Below the pieces are notes generated by a model. That model made no database searches, was not told the origin of the DNA, and saw only the letters and a program-made list of their open reading frames with translations. This document shows, in pieces, positions 10,064 through 21,995 of a stretch of 64,000 nt of DNA (positions within the stretch are counted from its first letter, which is position 1; each line of letters opens with the position of its first letter). The DNA lies in the NCBI GenBank assembly GCA_021383565.1, contig CP079699.1:1302001-1366000 (forward strand), in the 5' to 3' direction. Source of the DNA: Levilactobacillus brevis. GTDB lineage: Bacteria; Bacillota; Bacilli; Lactobacillales; Lactobacillaceae. Position numbers and translations under genes: made by a program.

Positions 10064-12163
10064 CTAGTCTTCGACTGGAGTACCGCCATTCTTCTTGATA
10101 ATATCAGCTTGAACACTCTTAGGCGTTGGTTCGTAGTGGTCAAACGTCATGGTAAAGGTACCACGACCTTGAGAAGCAGAACGTAACGTCGTCGCGTAAC
10201 CGAACATTTCGGCTAACGGAACGAAGGAGTGAATCATTTGTGCGTTCCCACGAGCTTCCATACCATCAACCTTACCACGACGTGCGGTAACTTGGCCCAT
10301 GATATCACCCATGTATTCTTCTGGTACCAGGATATCAACCTTCATGATTGGTTCCAGGATAACGGGACCAGCAGACTTAACGGCATTCCGTAAAGCCAAG
10401 GAAGCGGCAACCTTGAAGGCTGCTTCACTAGAATCGACTTCATGGTAACTACCATCGTATAACTTGGCCTTAACATCAACCAGTGGGTAACCGGCTAAGA
10501 CACCGTTTGCCATGGCTTCTTGCAGACCTTGGTCAACTGAAGGGATAAATTCACGAGGAACAACCCCACCAACGATAGCGTCTTCGAATTCGTAACCCTT
10601 ACCACGTTCGTTAGGGGTGAATTCGATCCAAACGTCACCATATTGACCTTTACCACCGGATTGACGAACGAACTTACCTTGGACCTTAGTTGACTTCGTG
10701 AAGGCTTCACGGTAGGCAACTTGAGGTGCACCAATGTTCGCTTCAACCTTGAATTCACGCTTCATCCGGTCGATGATGATATCCAAGTGAAGTTCACCCA
10801 TTCCGGCGATCAGCGTTTCACCAGTTTCAGGGTTAGTTTCAGCCTTGAAAGTAGGATCTTCTTCAGAAAGCTTTTGCAGAGCGTTGTTCATCTTGTCTTG
10901 GTCAGCCTTCGTCTTAGGTTCAACGGCAACCTGGATCACAGGATCAGGGAAGTTCATTGATTCCAAGTGTAATGGGTGATCAGGGTCAGTCAAAGAGTCA
11001 CCAGTCGTGGTGTTCTTCAAACCAATGGCCCCGGCAATATCACCGGAGAAGACTTCTGGAATTTCTTGACGGTGGTTTGAGTGCATTTGCAGCAAACGAC
11101 CAACACGTTCACGCTTGTCCTTCGTGGAGTTCAGCACGTAAGAACCAGCTTCCAGAGTACCGGAGTAAACCCGGATGTAAGTCAAACGACCAACGAATGG
11201 ATCGGTGGCAACCTTGAAAGCCAAGGCAGCGAAAGGATCGTCATCGTTCGCACGTAACGTAACGGCTTCATCAGTATCAGGAACCGTGGCGTTGTATGGC
11301 TTAACGTCCAATGGTGATGGCAAGTAGTCGATAACGGCATCCATCAACATCTGAACACCCTTATCCTTGAAGGCAGAACCAGCAAAGACAGGGAACATGT
11401 CCAAACGTAACGTTGCCCGACGGATAGCAGCCTTCAATTCCTCTTTGGTGATTTCTTCACCTTCGAGGTACTTTTCCATGATTTCATCGTCAACGTCAGC
11501 AACGCTTTCGATGATACCTTCATGGCGCTTTTGGGCTTCTTCCTTCATGTCATCAGGAATTTCAACCGTATCCCATGAAGAACCTAACTTATCCTTGTCG
11601 TAAACGTAGGCCTTCATTTCGATTAAGTCAACAACACCGGCGAAGTCATCTTCGGCACCGATAGCCATTTGCAAAGCAACGGCATTGGCTTGCAGACGTT
11701 CGTGGAGGGAGTTCACTGAGAAGTCGAAGTCGGCACCCAGCTTATCCATCTTGTTAACGAAAACGATACGGGGAACATCGAAGTCAGAAGCTTGACGCCA
11801 AACCGTTTCGGTCTGAGGTTCAACCCCGGCTTGACCATCTAAGACAGCGATGGCACCATCAAGGACCCGCAAGGAACGTTCAACTTCAACAGTGAAGTCC
11901 ACGTGTCCTGGAGTATCGATGATGTTGATCCGGTGTTCTTTCCATTCCGCAGTCGTCGCAGCGGAAGTAATCGTAATACCCCGTTCTTGTTCTTGTTCCA
12001 TCCAGTCCATTTGTGAAGCCCCATCATGGGTTTCACCAATCTTGTGGATCTTACCAGTATAATACAGGATACGCTCAGTAGTCGTCGTTTTACCGGCATC
12101 AATATGAGCCATGATACCAATGTTACGCGTCTTCTCAAGCGGAAATTCACGAGTATTAGCCAT
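10064..12163 (-). CDS. fusA: Elongation factor G
   Basis: EF-G is the GTPase that drives translocation on the ribosome and, with RRF, recycles it. The 699-residue protein has G1 AHIDAGKTT at 19-27, DTPGH (G3) near residue 83 and NKMDK (G4) near 137, followed by the domain II-V regions. It ends in a KNGGTPVED tail. It is the last gene of the str operon; no tuf gene follows, which is usual in lactobacilli. Confidence 0.98.
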   Translation of the reverse strand: MANTREFPLEKTRNIGIMAHIDAGKTTTTERILYYTGKIHKIGETHDGASQMDWMEQEQERGITITSAATTAEWKEHRINIIDTPGHVDFTVEVERSLRVLDGAIAVLDGQAGVEPQTETVWRQASDFDVPRIVFVNKMDKLGADFDFSVNSLHERLQANAVALQMAIGAEDDFAGVVDLIEMKAYVYDKDKLGSSWDTVEIPDDMKEEAQKRHEGIIESVADVDDEIMEKYLEGEEITKEELKAAIRRATLRLDMFPVFAGSAFKDKGVQMLMDAVIDYLPSPLDVKPYNATVPDTDEAVTLRANDDDPFAALAFKVATDPFVGRLTYIRVYSGTLEAGSYVLNSTKDKRERVGRLLQMHSNHRQEIPEVFSGDIAGAIGLKNTTTGDSLTDPDHPLHLESMNFPDPVIQVAVEPKTKADQDKMNNALQKLSEEDPTFKAETNPETGETLIAGMGELHLDIIIDRMKREFKVEANIGAPQVAYREAFTKSTKVQGKFVRQSGGKGQYGDVWIEFTPNERGKGYEFEDAIVGGVVPREFIPSVDQGLQEAMANGVLAGYPLVDVKAKLYDGSYHEVDSSEAAFKVAASLALRNAVKSAGPVILEPIMKVDILVPEEYMGDIMGQVTARRGKVDGMEARGNAQMIHSFVPLAEMFGYATTLRSASQGRGTFTMTFDHYEPTPKSVQADIIKKNGGTPVED

Positions 12164-12214
12164 GATTAATGTGTAACTCCTCTCAATTTGATCATAGGTT
12201 GTGATTGTGCCAAA

Positions 12215-12252
12215 AGGTGGCTACTATCATCACACTGATTAAGTAGCCACCT
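12215..12252 (-). other. Long stem-loop between rpsG and fusA
   Basis: A perfect 11-bp inverted repeat (AGGTGGCTACT at 12215-12225, AGTAGCCACCT at 12242-12252) encloses a 16-base loop in the 192-bp gap between rpsG and fusA. On the transcribed strand only TTTT follows. It could be a weak terminator, a processing site, or a brake that sets the rpsG to fusA ratio. Confidence 0.6.
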
Positions 12253-12355
12253 CTCGATTAAAGGAATAATCCCTTAAGCCAGAGACGAAAGTGTTAAAAA
12301 CACTCCGCTCCAACATTTTATCACACTGTTGGCAATGCAGTGCGATAGCTGCTTT

Positions 12356-12826
12356 TTACCAACGGTAGTGTGCGAAGGCACGGTTAGCATCAGCCATCTG
12401 GTGCGTATCTTCACGCTTCTTAACAGCTGCACCCGTGTTGTTGGCAGCATCCATGATTTCACGTGCAAGACGTTCAACCATCGTGTGTTCGCCACGAAGA
12501 CGGGAGTACTGAACCATCCACCGAAGACCTAAAGTGGTCCGGCGATCTGGACGTACTTCGATTGGAACTTGGTAGTTTGACCCACCAACACGCCGAGCCT
12601 TAACTTCCAAGACTGGCATAACGTTCTTCATTGCTTCTTCGAAAACTTCAACTGGATCGTTACCAGTTTCGTTCTTGATGATGTCGAAGGCACCATAAAT
12701 AATTTTAGTAGAAGTCCCGCGTTTCCCATCCATCATCGTGTGGTTAATCAAACGAGTAACCAACTTTGAGTTGTAAATTGGATCAGGAAGGACTTCACGC
12801 TTTTGTACGTTTCCTTTTCTAGGCAT
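12356..12826 (-). CDS. rpsG: 30S ribosomal protein S7
   Basis: S7 starts assembly of the 3' domain of 16S rRNA and lies at the E site. The start is the ATG at 12826 ([20 protein letters not shown]), which gives the normal 156 residues and follows AGGAGG. The reading frame is open 45 bases upstream without family support. The conserved [19 protein letters not shown] segment is intact. Confidence 0.97.
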   Translation of the reverse strand: MPRKGNVQKREVLPDPIYNSKLVTRLINHTMMDGKRGTSTKIIYGAFDIIKNETGNDPVEVFEEAMKNVMPVLEVKARRVGGSNYQVPIEVRPDRRTTLGLRWMVQYSRLRGEHTMVERLAREIMDAANNTGAAVKKREDTHQMADANRAFAHYRW

Positions 12827-12898
12827 TGTTAATATCCTCCTCGAATGTTGTTTCAGACTGCTTGACGGCAACCGTGCAAGTCAGTCTTATAGTACGTC

Positions 12899-13312
12899 TT
12901 AGCCCTTAGGCTTCTTAGTCCCATACTTGGAACGACCTTGACGACGGTCAGTCACACCGGCAGTATCGAGCGCACCACGGATGATGTGGTAACGAACCCC
13001 AGGTAAATCCTTTACCCGGCCACCACGGATTAAGACAACACTATGTTCTTGAAGGTTATGACCGATACCAGGAATGTAAGCAGTCACTTCAATTAAGTTG
13101 GACAACCGCACACGTGCATATTTCCGTAAAGCTGAGTTAGGCTTCTTTGGTGTCATGGTACCGACACGCGTAGCAACCCCACGCTTTTGTGGAGCTGGAT
13201 TCTTAACTTGAGCTTTTTTGAAACTGTTATACCCGTAGTTTAAAGCTGGGGCATCTGATTTAGAACTTTTAGATTTACGACCTTTACGCACCAATTGGTT
13301 GATAGTAGGCAT
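12899..13312 (-). CDS. rpsL: 30S ribosomal protein S12
   Basis: S12 monitors decoding in the A site. The 137-residue protein starts [15 protein letters not shown] and contains [18 protein letters not shown] and [18 protein letters not shown]. The lysines at the two places where streptomycin-resistance changes occur in other species (KPNSA and VKDLPG) are unchanged. It is the first gene of the str operon. Confidence 0.97.
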   Translation of the reverse strand: MPTINQLVRKGRKSKSSKSDAPALNYGYNSFKKAQVKNPAPQKRGVATRVGTMTPKKPNSALRKYARVRLSNLIEVTAYIPGIGHNLQEHSVVLIRGGRVKDLPGVRYHIIRGALDTAGVTDRRQGRSKYGTKKPKG

Positions 13313-13485
13313 CTAAATAGTCCTCCTTTCTTATTCTTGAGTTTAGTCCACACATCCAGGTGGTTCATTTTTCGTTAAAGAAAAAAACCACTCAGACGCG
13401 GGTTCAATTGAAGTGTCCCTCCCGCCGTCAGTCAGCATGTCTGGTAGTGAATACCCGAGACCTGTCTGCGAAAAGCACCTTTAAT

Positions 13486-13514
13486 AGAATACCACGCCTG
13501 AAAACCCATGTCAA
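13486..13514 (-). promoter_or_regulatory. Promoter of the str operon
   Basis: On the minus strand a perfect TTGACA (13509-13514) and TATTCT (13486-13491) lie exactly 17 bp apart. The predicted leader of about 165 bases before rpsL contains a GTGGTT/AACCAC dyad (about 13359-13394). The -35 side is only about 70 bp from the divergent comC start. Confidence 0.8.
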
Positions 13515-13584
13515 TAAAGGTTTTCGGTATTTGTTCCAAACATTTCACCTATTTTTACGGAGTTAAGCATTAGAGGTGATAGTT

Positions 13585-14235
13585 ATGTTACTCCCAATTC
13601 TCTTTATTTACGGGGCCTGCTGCGGCTCTTTACTGGTCGCGCTGGCCAGCCGCTATGCCCGGGGGACGTCCTACTTCTTTCCACGGTCGCACTGCGACAC
13701 CTGTCAGACCCCCTTGGCCTACTGGCAGCTGGTTCCGGTGGCCAGTTACCTATTGGTGCGGGGAAAATGTCAGACTTGCGCGGCCATCATTCCGCCGATC
13801 ACCTTTCTTCTGGAGGTCGGTGCTGGGCTAATCGCCACGACGGTCGCCACTCCCTTCAGTCTCCGGGTTGTCCTGTGGCTAGGGCTCTGGACCTTCGCCG
13901 CGCTGTGCGATGCGCAGTGCCAGACGTTCCCCGGCTGGGTGAGTTGGCTGGCCATGGGACTGGTGCTGATGACCCACCCACTTTCCGTCTGGCTAGTGGG
14001 TGGTAGCCTCTTTGCCCTCATCCGGTGGCTGTGGCCGCGCTGGTCGCAGCCGACGATTGGCGATGGCGACTTGGATATGTTTCTCAGCTATACCCTACTG
14101 TGGGGACTCAATGCCACCGCCCACTGGCTATTACTCGCCTGCGGACTGGCGTTGAGTCGGGCACGGTGCGGCGAACGGCTAGCTTTTCTTCCCTATCTTG
14201 TGGTGAGCGCCGTGGCCTGGTGGCTGATCCGATGA
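13585..14235 (+). CDS. comC: Type 4 prepilin peptidase (A24 family)
   Basis: This membrane aspartic protease cleaves and methylates prepilin-like proteins; in Gram-positive bacteria it processes the ComG pseudopilins of the DNA-uptake machine. The 216-residue protein has the N-terminal CxxC pairs C37/C40 and C62/C65, and two catalytic aspartates, D109 (ALCDAQC) and D162 in the GDGD motif. About six hydrophobic segments follow. The ATG at 13585 follows AGAGGTG by six bases; a GTG at 13576 is part of that site. It is the only plus-strand gene between rpoC and rpsL and is more G+C-rich than they are. Confidence 0.85.
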   Translation: MLLPILFIYGACCGSLLVALASRYARGTSYFFPRSHCDTCQTPLAYWQLVPVASYLLVRGKCQTCAAIIPPITFLLEVGAGLIATTVATPFSLRVVLWLGLWTFAALCDAQCQTFPGWVSWLAMGLVLMTHPLSVWLVGGSLFALIRWLWPRWSQPTIGDGDLDMFLSYTLLWGLNATAHWLLLACGLALSRARCGERLAFLPYLVVSAVAWWLIR

Positions 14236-14420
14236 CGGACGATGACTTGCCATTTGGAGCGGCTGAGATTACTTATTTTGAAAAATACTTCGTATATTCT
14301 GAAATCTGGGACACCTCCCTAAAATTTAGATAGTCGAAACGTGCGCTAAGAGGTAGCCGATTCCGTTTAAGGCTCACCGACTAACCGCCTTTTGGTCCAC
14401 TCTTTCTTTTTGTCGTAAAC

Positions 14421-14449
14421 AAAAAGGACCCACCATCTCTGATGAGTCC
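14421..14449 (-). terminator. Terminator after rpoC
   Basis: On the minus strand GGACTCATCA pairs fully with TGGTGGGTCC (with G-U pairs) around a GAGA tetraloop and is followed by TTTTT, 24 bp after the rpoC stop. The 14236-14420 stretch between comC and this site shows no gene. Confidence 0.85.
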
Positions 14450-14472
14450 CCGACTAACGGACTTAGCGTGAA

Positions 14473-17400
14473 CTAAGCTTGAGAGTCTTCTTGCATTTGC
14501 TTTTCCAAATCGCTGATGGAGTAGACGCCTTCGGTTGACGAACCGCCAACTTCCTTGGGCTTGATCTGACGGTAATCTGGCATCCCAGTCCCGGCAGGAA
14601 TAATCTTCCCAATAATAACGTTTTCCTTCAAACCAACTAATGGGTCGTTCTTGCCCCGAATAGCGGCATCGGTCAAGACCCGAGTCGTTTCCTGGAAGGA
14701 AGCGGCTGACAAGAAACTGTTGGTTTCCAGGGCAGCCTTGGTAATCCCCAAGATAACTGGACGGGCAGTGGCCGCGATCCCACCAGAGATTAATGTCTGG
14801 TAGTTGGCGCGACGGAAGTCTTGGATATCCATCAAGGTACCAGGCAGAACATCGGTATCGCCCGGATCCATGATCCGAACCTTCCGTAACATCTGGCGAA
14901 CCATGATTTCAACGTGCTTATCACTGATAGCCACACCTTGCATCCGGTAAACCCGTTGCACTTCACCCAAGATGTAGGTTTCAGTTGACAAGACATCGCG
15001 AACCCGCAGCAATTCCTTCGGATCGACAGACCCATAGTTCAAAGCACCACCACGGTGAATGAAGTCCCCTTCGCTGACCCGCATGCGGGCAGTGATTGGT
15101 AATTCATAACTCCGAGTATCGGCTTCACCCTTAATGGTGACCGTCTTCGTCCGGTTAGCTGGGTCTTCTTCGATGGATTCAACCGTCCCAGTAACTTCCG
15201 TAATCTCAGCTTTACCTTTAGGGTTCCGGGATTCAAACAATTCTTGAACACGAGGAAGCCCTTGAGTAATATCTTCGTTACCAGCCACACCACCGGTATG
15301 GAAGTTCCGCATGGTCAGCTGCGTACCTGGTTCACCGATAGATTGCGCGGCAACAGTACCAACAGCTTCACCAACTTCAACTTCGTCACCAGTAGCCATG
15401 TTCCGGCCATAACAATGTTCACAAACACCATGTTCAGTGTTGCAAGTAAAGGCGGAACGGATGGTAACTTCTTCAACACCAGCATCCACAATCTTCTGTG
15501 CGGTGTCTTCAACGATCATTTGGTTCTTAGGAACGATAACGTCCCCAGTCTTTGGATCGTAGACGGTCTTTTGGGTGTAACGCCCTAAGATCCGGTCGTA
15601 CAATGGTTCGATCATTTCGTTGCCATCAGTGATAGCGCGAATCTTCAAACCACGGTCGGTACCACAATCCTTTTCCCGAATGATAACGTCTTGCGCAACA
15701 TCGACCAACCGCCGAGTCAGGTAACCTGAGTTGGCAGTCTTGAGGGCCGTATCGGTCATCCCTTTACGAGCACCGTGGGTCGAAATGAACATTTCCATCA
15801 CTGACAGGCCTTCACGGAAGTTAGACGTGATTGGCAGCTCCATGATGTCCCCACTAGGAGCGGCCATCAAGCCCCGCATACCGGCAAGCTGCGTAAAGTT
15901 AGAAATGTTACCACGCGCACCAGAATCACTCATCATAAAGATAGGGTTCTGCTGGTCGAAACTGTGAATCAAGGCGTTTTGAATTTCGTCCTTGGCATCG
16001 TTCCAGATTCCAATGACCCGTTCGTAACGTTCGTGGTCGGTAATCAACCCACGACGGAATTGCTTCGTTACCGTTGACACCTGTTTGTGGGCAGCATCGA
16101 TAATCTCTGGCTTTTCCTTCAGGTCGGTAACATCGACCATCCCAACCGTTAACCCAGACTTAGTGGATTCGTCGTAACCCAAATCCTTAATCCGGTCCAA
16201 CAACTTGGAGGTTTCAGTCACCTTGTATTGTTGGTAAACGGCCGCGATAATGTCGGACAAGAAGCCCTTCTTAAATGGTCCAATTAATTCAGCATTTTGC
16301 AGGTAATCGTGAATGTCTTCGCCCGGTGCCAAGAAGTACTTGTCAGGGACAGAGCCGTTCAGGTTCGTGCTGGTTGGTTCGTTCAAGTATGGGAACGACT
16401 TTGGCAGGATGTTGTTAAAGATCAACTTCCCAACGGTCGTGACCATGACCTTACCGCGTTGTTCGTCGGTAAATGGCTTGTCAGGCATTGAGGCGACTTG
16501 CACCCCAACCCGACTGTGCCAGTGAACTAAACCGTTCCGGTAAGCCAAAACAGCTTCGTTGAGGTCGGTAAAGATCATACCTTCCCCTTCACGGTTATCT
16601 TCTTCCATGGTCAGGTAGTAGTTCCCGATAACCATATCTTGAGAAGGCGCAACGACTGGCTTACCACTGGCAGGGGCCAGAATATGGTGAGCAGCCAGCA
16701 TCAGCAGACGGGCTTCAGCCTGGGCTTCGTCAGATAATGGCACGTGGATGGCCATTTGGTCCCCATCGAAATCGGCGTTGTAAGCTTCACAAGCCAATGG
16801 GTGAAGACGCATCGCTTTACCACTAACCAAGACGGGTTCGAACGCTTGAATCCCTAAACGGTGAAGCGTAGGGGCCCGGTTCAACAGAACTGGGTGTTCC
16901 TTGATAACATCTTCAAGCACGTTGAAGACATCGTCATCTTCCCGGTCAATTTGGCGCTTGGCATTCTTAATGTTAGAAGCTAAGCCCCGGGCAACCAATT
17001 CCTTCATGATGAATGGCCGGAATAATTCCAAAGCCATCGGAACTGGCAGACCCATTTGGTTGAACTTGAGGGAAGGACCAACATCGATAACGGAACGACC
17101 AGAGTAGTCAACCCGCTTCCCTAACAAGTTCTGACGGAACCGCCCTTGCTTCCCTTTCAACATGTGTGAAAGAGACTTCAATGGACGGTTACCTGGACCA
17201 GCAACTGGACGGCCACGACGACCGTTATCGATCAAGGCGTCAACGGCTTCTTGTAGCATCCGCTTTTCGTTTTGAACGATGATCCCAGGTGCATTTAAGT
17301 CCAACAAACGCTTCAACCGGCTGTTCCGGTTGATCACCCGCCGGTACAAGTCGTTCAAGTCAGACGTTGCGAAACGTCCACCTTCGAGTTGTACCATTGG

Positions 17401-18120
17401 CCGCAAGTCAGGCGGAATAACCGGAATCGCATCCATGACCATCCACTCCGGACGGTTACCCGATGTGACGAAGGCTTCCAAGATGTCCAAACGACGAACG
17501 GCACGCGTCCGCTTCTGGCCAGTGGCTTCCTTCAATTCTTCCTTTAATTCCTTAACTTCTTTATCTAGGTCTACGGCCATCAACAACTTCTTGATGGCTT
17601 CGGCACCCATTTCAGCCTTAAAGGCCTTGCTCCCGTATTCTACGAGCTTGTCCCGGTAGTCCCGTTCGGAAAGGAGTTGTTTCTTTTCCAATGGGGTGTT
17701 ACCTGGATCTAAAACCACGTAGGATGCGAAGTAGATGATTTCTTCAAGTGCCCGAGGGCTCATGTCGAGGACCAAGCCCATCCGACTTGGGATCCCCTTG
17801 AAGTACCAGATGTGGGTAACAGGTGCAGCCAATTCGATATGGCCCATCCGTTCACGACGTACCTTAGAACGGGTAACTTCGACACCACAACGGTCACAAA
17901 CGACACCCTTGTAACGGATCCGCTTGTACTTACCACAGGCACATTCCCAGTCCTTCGTAGGACCGAAAATCCGCTCGTCGAATAGCCCGTCTTTTTCAGG
18001 CTTTAACGTCCGGTAGTTGATGGTTTCAGGCTTCTTAACTTCCCCGTAAGACCAGCTACGGATCTTATCAGGTGAAGCCAGCCCGATCTGCATGCTTTCG
18101 AACTTATTGACATCGACCAA
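14473..18120 (-). CDS. rpoC: RNA polymerase subunit beta'
   Basis: This is the clamp and catalytic subunit of RNA polymerase. The 1215-residue protein has the N-terminal zinc site (C60, C62, C75, C78), the catalytic NADFDGDQ motif at 448-455 with three metal-binding aspartates, and the second cysteine cluster ([12 protein letters not shown]) in the C-terminal third. The start is TTG at 18120, eight bases after GGGAGGT, giving [13 protein letters not shown]. It follows rpoB by 21 bp. Confidence 0.98.
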   Translation of the reverse strand: MVDVNKFESMQIGLASPDKIRSWSYGEVKKPETINYRTLKPEKDGLFDERIFGPTKDWECACGKYKRIRYKGVVCDRCGVEVTRSKVRRERMGHIELAAPVTHIWYFKGIPSRMGLVLDMSPRALEEIIYFASYVVLDPGNTPLEKKQLLSERDYRDKLVEYGSKAFKAEMGAEAIKKLLMAVDLDKEVKELKEELKEATGQKRTRAVRRLDILEAFVTSGNRPEWMVMDAIPVIPPDLRPMVQLEGGRFATSDLNDLYRRVINRNSRLKRLLDLNAPGIIVQNEKRMLQEAVDALIDNGRRGRPVAGPGNRPLKSLSHMLKGKQGRFRQNLLGKRVDYSGRSVIDVGPSLKFNQMGLPVPMALELFRPFIMKELVARGLASNIKNAKRQIDREDDDVFNVLEDVIKEHPVLLNRAPTLHRLGIQAFEPVLVSGKAMRLHPLACEAYNADFDGDQMAIHVPLSDEAQAEARLLMLAAHHILAPASGKPVVAPSQDMVIGNYYLTMEEDNREGEGMIFTDLNEAVLAYRNGLVHWHSRVGVQVASMPDKPFTDEQRGKVMVTTVGKLIFNNILPKSFPYLNEPTSTNLNGSVPDKYFLAPGEDIHDYLQNAELIGPFKKGFLSDIIAAVYQQYKVTETSKLLDRIKDLGYDESTKSGLTVGMVDVTDLKEKPEIIDAAHKQVSTVTKQFRRGLITDHERYERVIGIWNDAKDEIQNALIHSFDQQNPIFMMSDSGARGNISNFTQLAGMRGLMAAPSGDIMELPITSNFREGLSVMEMFISTHGARKGMTDTALKTANSGYLTRRLVDVAQDVIIREKDCGTDRGLKIRAITDGNEMIEPLYDRILGRYTQKTVYDPKTGDVIVPKNQMIVEDTAQKIVDAGVEEVTIRSAFTCNTEHGVCEHCYGRNMATGDEVEVGEAVGTVAAQSIGEPGTQLTMRNFHTGGVAGNEDITQGLPRVQELFESRNPKGKAEITEVTGTVESIEEDPANRTKTVTIKGEADTRSYELPITARMRVSEGDFIHRGGALNYGSVDPKELLRVRDVLSTETYILGEVQRVYRMQGVAISDKHVEIMVRQMLRKVRIMDPGDTDVLPGTLMDIQDFRRANYQTLISGGIAATARPVILGITKAALETNSFLSAASFQETTRVLTDAAIRGKNDPLVGLKENVIIGKIIPAGTGMPDYRQIKPKEVGGSSTEGVYSISDLEKQMQEDSQA

Positions 18121-18141
18121 AGAAGCGACCTCCCTTATTAA

Positions 18142-21100
18142 TTAGTCTTGTGTGTTCGGTTGACTTTCATTTTTCGTAGTTTCTGGTGTGGTCTTGGCAC
18201 TGTCGGCCTGAGCTTGCGCCTTGCGCTGCTCTTCTTGCTGTTGGGCGTACTTGCTCAACGCATCAACGTTCACAACATCATCGTCATCGTCGTCCATATC
18301 GCGGAGTTCGATTTCTTCGTTGTTCCCGTTTAAGACCTTCATGTCCAGCCCTAAGGATTGGAGTTCCTTGACCAGAACACGGAATGATTCAGGGACACCC
18401 GGCTTTGGAATCGGATCGCCCTTAACGATGGCTTCGTAGGTCTTAACCCGACCAACCACGTCATCGGACTTGTACGTCAAGATTTCTTGTAACGTATAAG
18501 CGGCACCGTAAGCTTCCAAGGCCCAAACTTCCATTTCACCAAACCGCTGGCCACCAAATTGTGCTTTCCCACCAAGGGGTTGTTGGGTAACCAATGAGTA
18601 AGGTCCAATGGAACGGGCGTGCATCTTGTCGTCGACCATGTGGGCCAACTTCAGGTAGTTCATGACACCAACGGCAACCCGCTTATCGAATGGTTCACCG
18701 GTCCGGCCATCGTATAAGACGGTCTTGGCATCCTTCGCCATCCCCGCTTCCTTCAAGGCATCCGCGATATCAGTATCCCGGGCACCATCGAAGACAGGCG
18801 TTGCGACGTGAATCCCTAACTTCCGAGCAGCCATCCCTAAATGCAATTCGAGCACTTGCCCGATGTTCATCCGGGAAGGCACACCCATGGGACTCAGCAT
18901 GATGTCGATTGGCGTACCATCTGGCATGTATGGCATGTCTTCTTGTGGGATAACAACGGAAACCGTCCCCTTGTTCCCATGACGACCAGACATCTTGTCA
19001 CCAACTTGGATCTTCCGCTTTTGGGCGATGTAGACCCGAACCATCATGTTGACACCAGGTGATAATTCATCCCCATTTTCACGGGTAAAGATCTTAACGT
19101 CCTGGATAATCCCGCCACCACCATGCGGTACCTTCAATGAAGTATCCCGAACTTCACGGGCCTTTTCACCAAAGATGGCATGGAGCAAACGTTCTTCGGC
19201 TGATAATTCCGTAACTCCCTTAGGCGTTACCTTACCAACCAAGATGTCACCGTCTTGAACTTCGGCACCAATCCGGATAATACCGTCTTCGTCCAAGTTC
19301 TTCAGGGCATCTTCCCCGACGTTAGGAATTTCACGGGTCATTTCTTCAGGTCCCAGCTTCGTATCACGTGCTTCTGATTCGTATTCTTCAATATGAATCG
19401 ACGTGTAAACGTCATCGCGAACCAACCGCTCGTTGATCCCGATGGCATCTTCGAAGTTGTACCCTTGCCAAGTCATGAAGGCCACTAATGGGTTTTGCCC
19501 TAAAGCGAGTTCCCCATTTTCCATGGAAGGACCATCAGCCAAGATTTCATCGTCATCGACGTGATCGCCGACCTTAACGATTGGCCGTTGGTTGTAGTTC
19601 TTACCACCGTTTGACCGGCGGAACTTCATCAGCTTGTATGTGTCTAACGCATCATCGTCACGCCGTACCCGGATTTCACGAGCATCAACGTATTCAACGG
19701 TCCCGGCGTGTTGGCTAATTAAAGCAACCCCGGAGTCATGCGCAGCCTTGTATTCGATACCCGTCCCAACTAATGGGGCGTGAGGGTCCAGCAATGGCAC
19801 AGCTTGCCGTTGCATGTTGGCCCCCATCAGGGCACGGTTAGAGTCATCGTTTTCCAAGAAAGGAATACATGCCGTGGCCACGGCAACAACTTGCTTAGGC
19901 GAAACGTCCATGTAGTCAATCTTGTCAGCCGTGGTTTCGATGTTGTTATCTTCATCACGGGCCATGATGGTATCCGTGGCGAAGGAACCGTCATCGTTCA
20001 ACGGCGTGTTAGCTTGGGCAACGACGTAGTTATCTTCTTCGTCGGCAGTCAGGTAATCGATCTTGTCGGTAACCATGTGCGTGTCCCAAGAAACACGACG
20101 GTATGGTGTTTCGATGAACCCATACTTGTTAACCCGGGCGTAACTGGACAGACTGTTAATCAGTCCGATGTTAGGACCTTCAGGCGTTTCAATTGGGCAC
20201 ATCCGACCGTAGTGGGTGTAGTGCACGTCCCGGACTTCATAACCGGCACGGTCACGCGTCAACCCACCAGGTCCCAGGGCAGACAACCGACGCTTATGGG
20301 TTAATTCACCCAAGGGGTTAGTCTGGTCCATGAATTGTGACAGTTGAGAAGAACCGAAGAATTCCTTAATGGAAGCAACCACTGGCCGAATGTTGATCAA
20401 TTGTTGTGGCGTAACCGTAGCGGCGTCTTGAATCGACATCCGTTCACGAACCACCCGTTCCATCCGGGATAACCCGATCCGGAATTGGTTTTGCAACAAT
20501 TCACCCACGGAACGAATCCGCCGGTTACCCAAGTGGTCAATATCATCGGTACTGCCAATCCCGATTTGCAGATCGAAGAAGTAGTTCATGGAAGCGATGA
20601 TGTCGGCTGGGCGAATGTGCTTCAGCTTGATATCAATGTTGCCATTCCCAATAACGGGAACTTCTTGTTCTGGGTCTTCTGGGGATTGGACCTTGATGAT
20701 TTGTAACTTCAGGGGTTCCGTTACAACGGCTTCGTCTGAAGGTTGGAACGTCACCATCTTGAAGTCGTCTTGGTCCAGGTATGGAGCCAAGGTCTTCATA
20801 ACATCCTTGTCAACAACCGTTCCCTTTTGCGCGATAACTTCACCAGTATCTGGGTCAGCTAACGTTTCAGCTAAGGTTAAGCCGAGCAAACGGGTCTTCA
20901 GGCTGAGCTTCTTGTTGGTCTTGTAACGCCCAACAGGTGCCATGTCGTAACGCTTAGGATCAAAAAACCGCGCCGTTAACAGGCTCCGTGAAGAGTCGGC
21001 CGTCTTAGGTTCACCTGGACGTAGACGTTCGTAGATGTCCTTTAAGGACTCTTCGACACGTGAATCGTCGGTGTTCTTGTGGATATCCTTTTCCAACGTG

Positions 21101-21756
21101 TTGGATAGGCTTTCGTTGTCGCCCAAGATATCCAAGATTTCATCGTCGGAACCGAAACCTAATGCCCGAACCAATTCAGTCATTGGAATCTTCCGCGTCC
21201 GGTCAATCCGCACGTAGGAGATGTTCTTAGCATCCGTTTCAAATTCGAGCCAAGCTCCCCGGTTAGGGATGACCGTGGCACCGAAGACGGTCCGACCGTT
21301 CTTATCCGTATCTTCATTGAAGTAAACGCCTGGTGACCGGACTAATTGAGAAACAATAACCCGTTCTGCCCCGTTAATGATAAAGGTCCCTTGGGCCGTC
21401 ATTAATGGGAAGTCACCGAAGAAGACGTCTTGCGATTTGATTTCGCCCGTTTCATGGTTGGTTAAGCGTAAGGTCACGTGCAGTGGTGCTGAGAAATTGG
21501 CATCGTGCTCCCGTGCTTCATCGACCGTATATTTGGGTTCCAGTAATTGATAATCAACAAACTCTAACGAAAGGTTCCCTTGAAAATCTTCGATTGGCAT
21601 GATGTCGTCGAACATATCCCGTAAACCTTCATCGAGGAACCAGTTGTAGGAATTGGTCTGAATCTCGATTAAGTTAGGGAGATCAAGGACTTCCTTGATC
21701 CGCGAATAGCTACGGCGAGTACGGTGTTTCCCGTATTTCACTAAGTGTCCTGCCAA
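18142..21756 (-). CDS. rpoB: RNA polymerase subunit beta
   Basis: This subunit forms half of the active-site cleft and binds rifampicin. The protein has the rifampicin region ([31 protein letters not shown]) with the wild-type-looking residues, the flap, and the C-terminal [21 protein letters not shown] clamp contact. A GTG at 21765 lies within the AGGAGAGGTG site; the TTG at 21756 gives [17 protein letters not shown] as in relatives, 1204 residues. The acidic and glutamine-rich tail ([11 protein letters not shown]...) is typical of lactobacilli. Confidence 0.97.
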   Translation of the reverse strand: MAGHLVKYGKHRTRRSYSRIKEVLDLPNLIEIQTNSYNWFLDEGLRDMFDDIMPIEDFQGNLSLEFVDYQLLEPKYTVDEAREHDANFSAPLHVTLRLTNHETGEIKSQDVFFGDFPLMTAQGTFIINGAERVIVSQLVRSPGVYFNEDTDKNGRTVFGATVIPNRGAWLEFETDAKNISYVRIDRTRKIPMTELVRALGFGSDDEILDILGDNESLSNTLEKDIHKNTDDSRVEESLKDIYERLRPGEPKTADSSRSLLTARFFDPKRYDMAPVGRYKTNKKLSLKTRLLGLTLAETLADPDTGEVIAQKGTVVDKDVMKTLAPYLDQDDFKMVTFQPSDEAVVTEPLKLQIIKVQSPEDPEQEVPVIGNGNIDIKLKHIRPADIIASMNYFFDLQIGIGSTDDIDHLGNRRIRSVGELLQNQFRIGLSRMERVVRERMSIQDAATVTPQQLINIRPVVASIKEFFGSSQLSQFMDQTNPLGELTHKRRLSALGPGGLTRDRAGYEVRDVHYTHYGRMCPIETPEGPNIGLINSLSSYARVNKYGFIETPYRRVSWDTHMVTDKIDYLTADEEDNYVVAQANTPLNDDGSFATDTIMARDEDNNIETTADKIDYMDVSPKQVVAVATACIPFLENDDSNRALMGANMQRQAVPLLDPHAPLVGTGIEYKAAHDSGVALISQHAGTVEYVDAREIRVRRDDDALDTYKLMKFRRSNGGKNYNQRPIVKVGDHVDDDEILADGPSMENGELALGQNPLVAFMTWQGYNFEDAIGINERLVRDDVYTSIHIEEYESEARDTKLGPEEMTREIPNVGEDALKNLDEDGIIRIGAEVQDGDILVGKVTPKGVTELSAEERLLHAIFGEKAREVRDTSLKVPHGGGGIIQDVKIFTRENGDELSPGVNMMVRVYIAQKRKIQVGDKMSGRHGNKGTVSVVIPQEDMPYMPDGTPIDIMLSPMGVPSRMNIGQVLELHLGMAARKLGIHVATPVFDGARDTDIADALKEAGMAKDAKTVLYDGRTGEPFDKRVAVGVMNYLKLAHMVDDKMHARSIGPYSLVTQQPLGGKAQFGGQRFGEMEVWALEAYGAAYTLQEILTYKSDDVVGRVKTYEAIVKGDPIPKPGVPESFRVLVKELQSLGLDMKVLNGNNEEIELRDMDDDDDDVVNVDALSKYAQQQEEQRKAQAQADSAKTTPETTKNESQPNTQD

Positions 21757-21846
21757 GTTGTTCACCTCTCCTATTTATTCTGTGGACTGGTCAAAAACCA
21801 AATATTACATTTTGATTACATTTGCATAATCAGCCGGTTTTTTGGC

Positions 21847-21884
21847 AAAAAAAATCCAAAAACAAACCCGCAGTTTGCTTTTGG
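21847..21884 (-). promoter_or_regulatory. Attenuator-like stem in the rpoB leader (Lacto-rpoB position)
   Basis: In the transcribed leader, CCAAAAGCAAAC pairs with GTTTGTTTTTGG around a short TGCGG loop, and eight T follow at once. This is an intrinsic terminator shape about 70 bp after the promoter start and 90 bp before rpoB. Its position matches the Lacto-rpoB RNA class described upstream of rpoB in lactic acid bacteria. Whether it belongs to that family needs a covariance-model search. Confidence 0.6.
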
Positions 21885-21956
21885 CTTCTTATAATGGACG
21901 CTACCGGACAATAGATCGGTGCGCTCAATTTCAGTTCACAGTTGCATACAAATGAT

Positions 21957-21985
21957 ATAGTACTAGTATTTTGGGTAATTGTCAA
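21957..21985 (-). promoter_or_regulatory. Promoter of rpoBC
   Basis: On the minus strand TTGACA (21980-21985) and TACTAT (21957-21962) lie exactly 17 bp apart, about 190 bp before the rpoB start. It begins only ten bases after the tetR stop codon. Confidence 0.8.
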
Positions 21986-21995
21986 TAATGAAGTC

